Source: Gordionus sp. m RMFG-2023 (lineage: Eukaryota; Nematomorpha; Gordioida; Chordodea; Parachordodidae). From it: 64,000 nucleotides of DNA. Positions 61,603 to 64,000 of the stretch are shown piece after piece. The number at the start of each line of letters is the position of its first letter. Position 1 is the stretch's first letter. The notes under the pieces are model-generated. The model was not told the origin of the DNA. It searched no databases and was given only the letters and a program-made list of their open reading frames with translations. Where the stretch lies: contig NC_088777.1 in assembly GCF_954871325.1 (NCBI RefSeq), forward strand, positions 5,644,509 through 5,708,508, written 5' to 3'. Position numbers and translations under genes: made by a program.

Positions 61603-62992
61603 CAGAGGCACCATTTGCACGGCCCGGCCCGGTTTTAAATTTTTTAGGCCCGGCCCGGATATTTTTTAAAAAATTTTTTTACGGCCCGGCCAAGGATTTA
61701 AAGATTTAAGCCCCGGCTCGGAATTTTTTAAAATTATATTCGACCTGGTATATACAAAAATTCACCTATGAGGTATTTTACCATATTTTTCAGCGAGTAT
61801 TATCGCTTATTATTTAAAAAATACATGAAAAAAGCTAATATTTTGAGAATATTATATTGAATTTATAAAAATTATAAAACTGTTATTTATAAAAATGGAT
61901 ATTTTGAGCATATACTATATTTTTTGCATTTATAAAAATAAAACTAATATTCATAAAAATGGTAATAATATTTTGAGCATATACTATATTTTATATTGCA
62001 TTTAAAAAAAATAAAAATATTTAATTTATAAAAATGGAAAATATTTTGAGAATATAATATATTGTATTTAATTTACTATTTAATTTATAAAATAAAAATA
62101 AATCGCTATTTAAAAAAATGCATGTATAATAAATAGTATTTTGAAAATATAATCTAATTGTACAATATTAATATAATTTATTTTATAATTTTTAGATATT
62201 TTATATTACATTTATAGGTTGGTTTTTCAGGTGTGAAAAAAAATTATTAATTTTCATGGATTTACCATCAGATTTATGTCATTTTAGATGTGATGTACCA
62301 TGTTTATAATTATAAGATAATATACTTAACAATTCCTACATTGTACGTAGCCAATGTTTTTTTTATTTTCATCTATGATGATGTTAAATTTAGCCCCTAT
62401 TTCAGATTTTAAAATATTATTTGTATTTCTAAAAAGAATAAATATTATTTTTAATTTTATTAATTATATCATTAGTATTTTGTGCCATGATATTCCTTTA
62501 TTTGATTGTTTTGGTAAATATTCTAAAAATTTAGATATGAATTATAAAAAATTTATTATTAATACTTGAATATTGGGGCTTATTTAAGATATTCCTTTAT
62601 TTGATTGTTTTGGTAAAATATATTGTAAAAATTTAGATATGAATTATAAAAAAATATATTAATACTTTAAATAAATTCACAAGAAATTAATAATTAGATC
62701 GATCTGTGGGTGTTAGGTGTGTTAACCATCACCCAATATTATATTAATCATAACTATAATATAATATAATCTTATAACCATTAACTCATAATGTAAAAAT
62801 TTTTATAAAAAATATTAAGGCCCGGCCCGGCCGGTTTAACAATCTTAGGCCCGGCCCGGATATATTTTAAAAAAAAATTTTAGGCCCGGCCCGGATATAT
62901 TTTAAAAAAATTTTTTTAGGCCCGGCCCGGCCCGTGTATATTTAAAAAATTTTAAATACGGCCGGGCTTAGGGCCGGGCCTGCAGGTCTCTG
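61603..62992. mobile_element. Element with CAGAG ends and GGCCCGG iterons
   Basis: Left end CAGAGGCACCATTTGCACGG. The right end, reversed, is CAGAGACCTGCAGGCCCGG. Both ends carry several copies of TTAGGCCCGGCCCGGATATT (left about 61645; right about 62850, 62880 and 62920), in the same orientation. The AT-rich interior has a tandem duplication of about 100 bp (62488-62665) and no transposase. CAGAG ends suggest hAT, but no 8-bp duplication is seen. Non-autonomous. Confidence 0.6.
62488..62665. repeat. Tandem duplication of about 100 bp
   Basis: Both units begin gatattcctttatttgattg and share tttagatatgaattataaaa. The second unit is shorter. Lies inside the CAGAG element. Confidence 0.8.
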
Positions 62993-63760
62993 ATTAAACC
63001 CCCTTTTGAAGCATTCAGTTCCTTTTTTTTCACCGTACTATTGAAGGGTGAAGCAAACTATCTGAAATGATAAACCTTGAGTTTATTAAATACTATAACT
63101 AATAATTCTTGGTTGATAAAAATCGCTAATTTAGCTTGAGTTTTTCTTTAATTTTTAAGGTCTACAATTAATAAAATTTTTATAAATTATAAATCTTCAC
63201 TATACAGTTGTTATATTATATTTATTATTTTATTTTTTTTTGTAAATATCATTTTACTCAAACCTTTTATAAAAATTATTTTTATTAAATATTATAATAT
63301 CTCGTGGGTTAATAGCCATACATTGCAGAATAAGCTAAAATAATACTCAAAAAAAAACAAATATTTTATTATCTTTATTTTAAATATTGATATGATTCTT
63401 TCATTTCATAATAAACAAGATATTAAATTATATCTAATTATAATTTATGGCTCATTATAAAAATATATATTTTTAAAAAAAATAACAAGTAAAATTTTCT
63501 TAAATTGAATTGTAAATAATAGTATACATAATTTCTATTTTTTAAAAAAAATTATATAATTATTTTATTTTTATATTTTTTTAATATAATTTTACTTTTT
63601 AATAGAAAAATAGGTTATAATGAACTATTTATACAAAATAAATATTTCAAATATTTGCGATGCAAGGGATAAAAAAATATCATCCTTCATAATCAGGGAA
63701 CGATAATGACCAAGTATTCTAAAATTCTTTTTTTCTAACAAAAATTCAAACAAATAATTA
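62993..63760. other. AT-rich stretch before the last exon
   Basis: Nothing recognised. It would hold the promoter and 5' UTR of the gene starting at 63761. Confidence 0.45.
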
Positions 63761-63889
63761 ATGGATTCCTCCGCGCTAACCCCTATGATTACAAAAAATT
63801 CACCAGATTCAAAACACAAGGAAGCTCACGAAAATAGCAAAAGACCCATTGATTATTCTTTAAAATTTCGCCATCCTAAAATAAAATCT
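63761..63889 (+). CDS. First coding exon of an unidentified gene (runs off the right edge)
   Basis: ATG after an in-frame TAA (63755). 43 codons read MDSSALTPMITKNSPDSKHK, and the exon ends KFRHPKIKS|gtaagt, a perfect consensus donor in phase 0. Codon use is richer in G/C than the surroundings, like the Notch exons. The peptide is hydrophilic and basic, without a signal peptide. The family is not recognisable from 43 residues. The next exon lies beyond the window or near its end. Confidence 0.55.
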
Positions 63890-64000
63890 GTAAGTGTTTT
63901 TATATATTTATAAATTGATTTAAATTTCTTCTTCTTCTTTTTTTTTGAAATGGACAAAATATTTTGAAAAAGGATATCATTTATTTAACTTATAATTATA

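Noticed and set aside
1-64000. CRISPR arrays, operons, ribosome binding sites
   Set aside because: Spliced genes, EGF/Notch architecture and animal transposons show a eukaryotic genome. No regularly spaced short repeats were seen.

Overview
This is a eukaryotic, clearly metazoan, very AT-rich window. Its dominant feature is one large spliced gene on the + strand, a Notch receptor. Twenty-four exons spanning 1246-33194 join without a phase error into about 2,907 residues, from the first EGF repeat to the stop codon. The signal-peptide exon is not visible and probably lies left of the window. Domain order: 28 EGF-like repeats, only two LNR modules, heterodimerization domain, one transmembrane helix, RAM with a W-F-P motif and basic NLS, ankyrin repeats, and an Asn-rich tail ending in a Fbw7-type TPSPES degron. 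EGF8-12, the ligand-binding part, align repeat by repeat with vertebrate Notch. The middle of the EGF array is shorter than the usual 36, LNR-C is absent, and no furin S1 site is visible. The species cannot be fixed from sequence alone. An AT-rich ecdysozoan or another small-bodied invertebrate (for example a nematomorph) is a guess.

Layout. 1-1245: probably Notch intron, with a perfect 101-bp tandem duplication. 1337-15790: a 14.4-kb first intron with two related decayed hAT-like copies and several hairpin MITEs. 15791-27380: EGF, LNR and HD exons. 28009-33194: membrane and intracellular exons. 34553-38187: a 3.6-kb hAT (ZMYM1-type) transposon with 14-bp inverted repeats and an 8-bp target duplication. 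40204-41053: a compact four-exon gene of unknown function (235 aa) with introns of only 39-62 bp. 47354-52321: a fossil LTR retroelement with 224-bp LTRs and a 5-bp target duplication. It carries a 2.75-kb PIF/Harbinger transposon (48779-51524), which in turn holds a truncated hAT end. 59662-59888: a palindromic MITE with the same termini as that Harbinger, next to a tRNA-like sequence. 61603-62992: an element with CAGAG ends and GGCCCGG iterons. 63761-63889: the first coding exon of another gene that runs off the right edge.

At least 13 copies of one 160-220-bp hairpin MITE family (ends GTGTTGTTAAA, flanked by TA) are spread over the window, eight of them in Notch introns. Most remaining DNA is AT-rich and shows no recognisable function.
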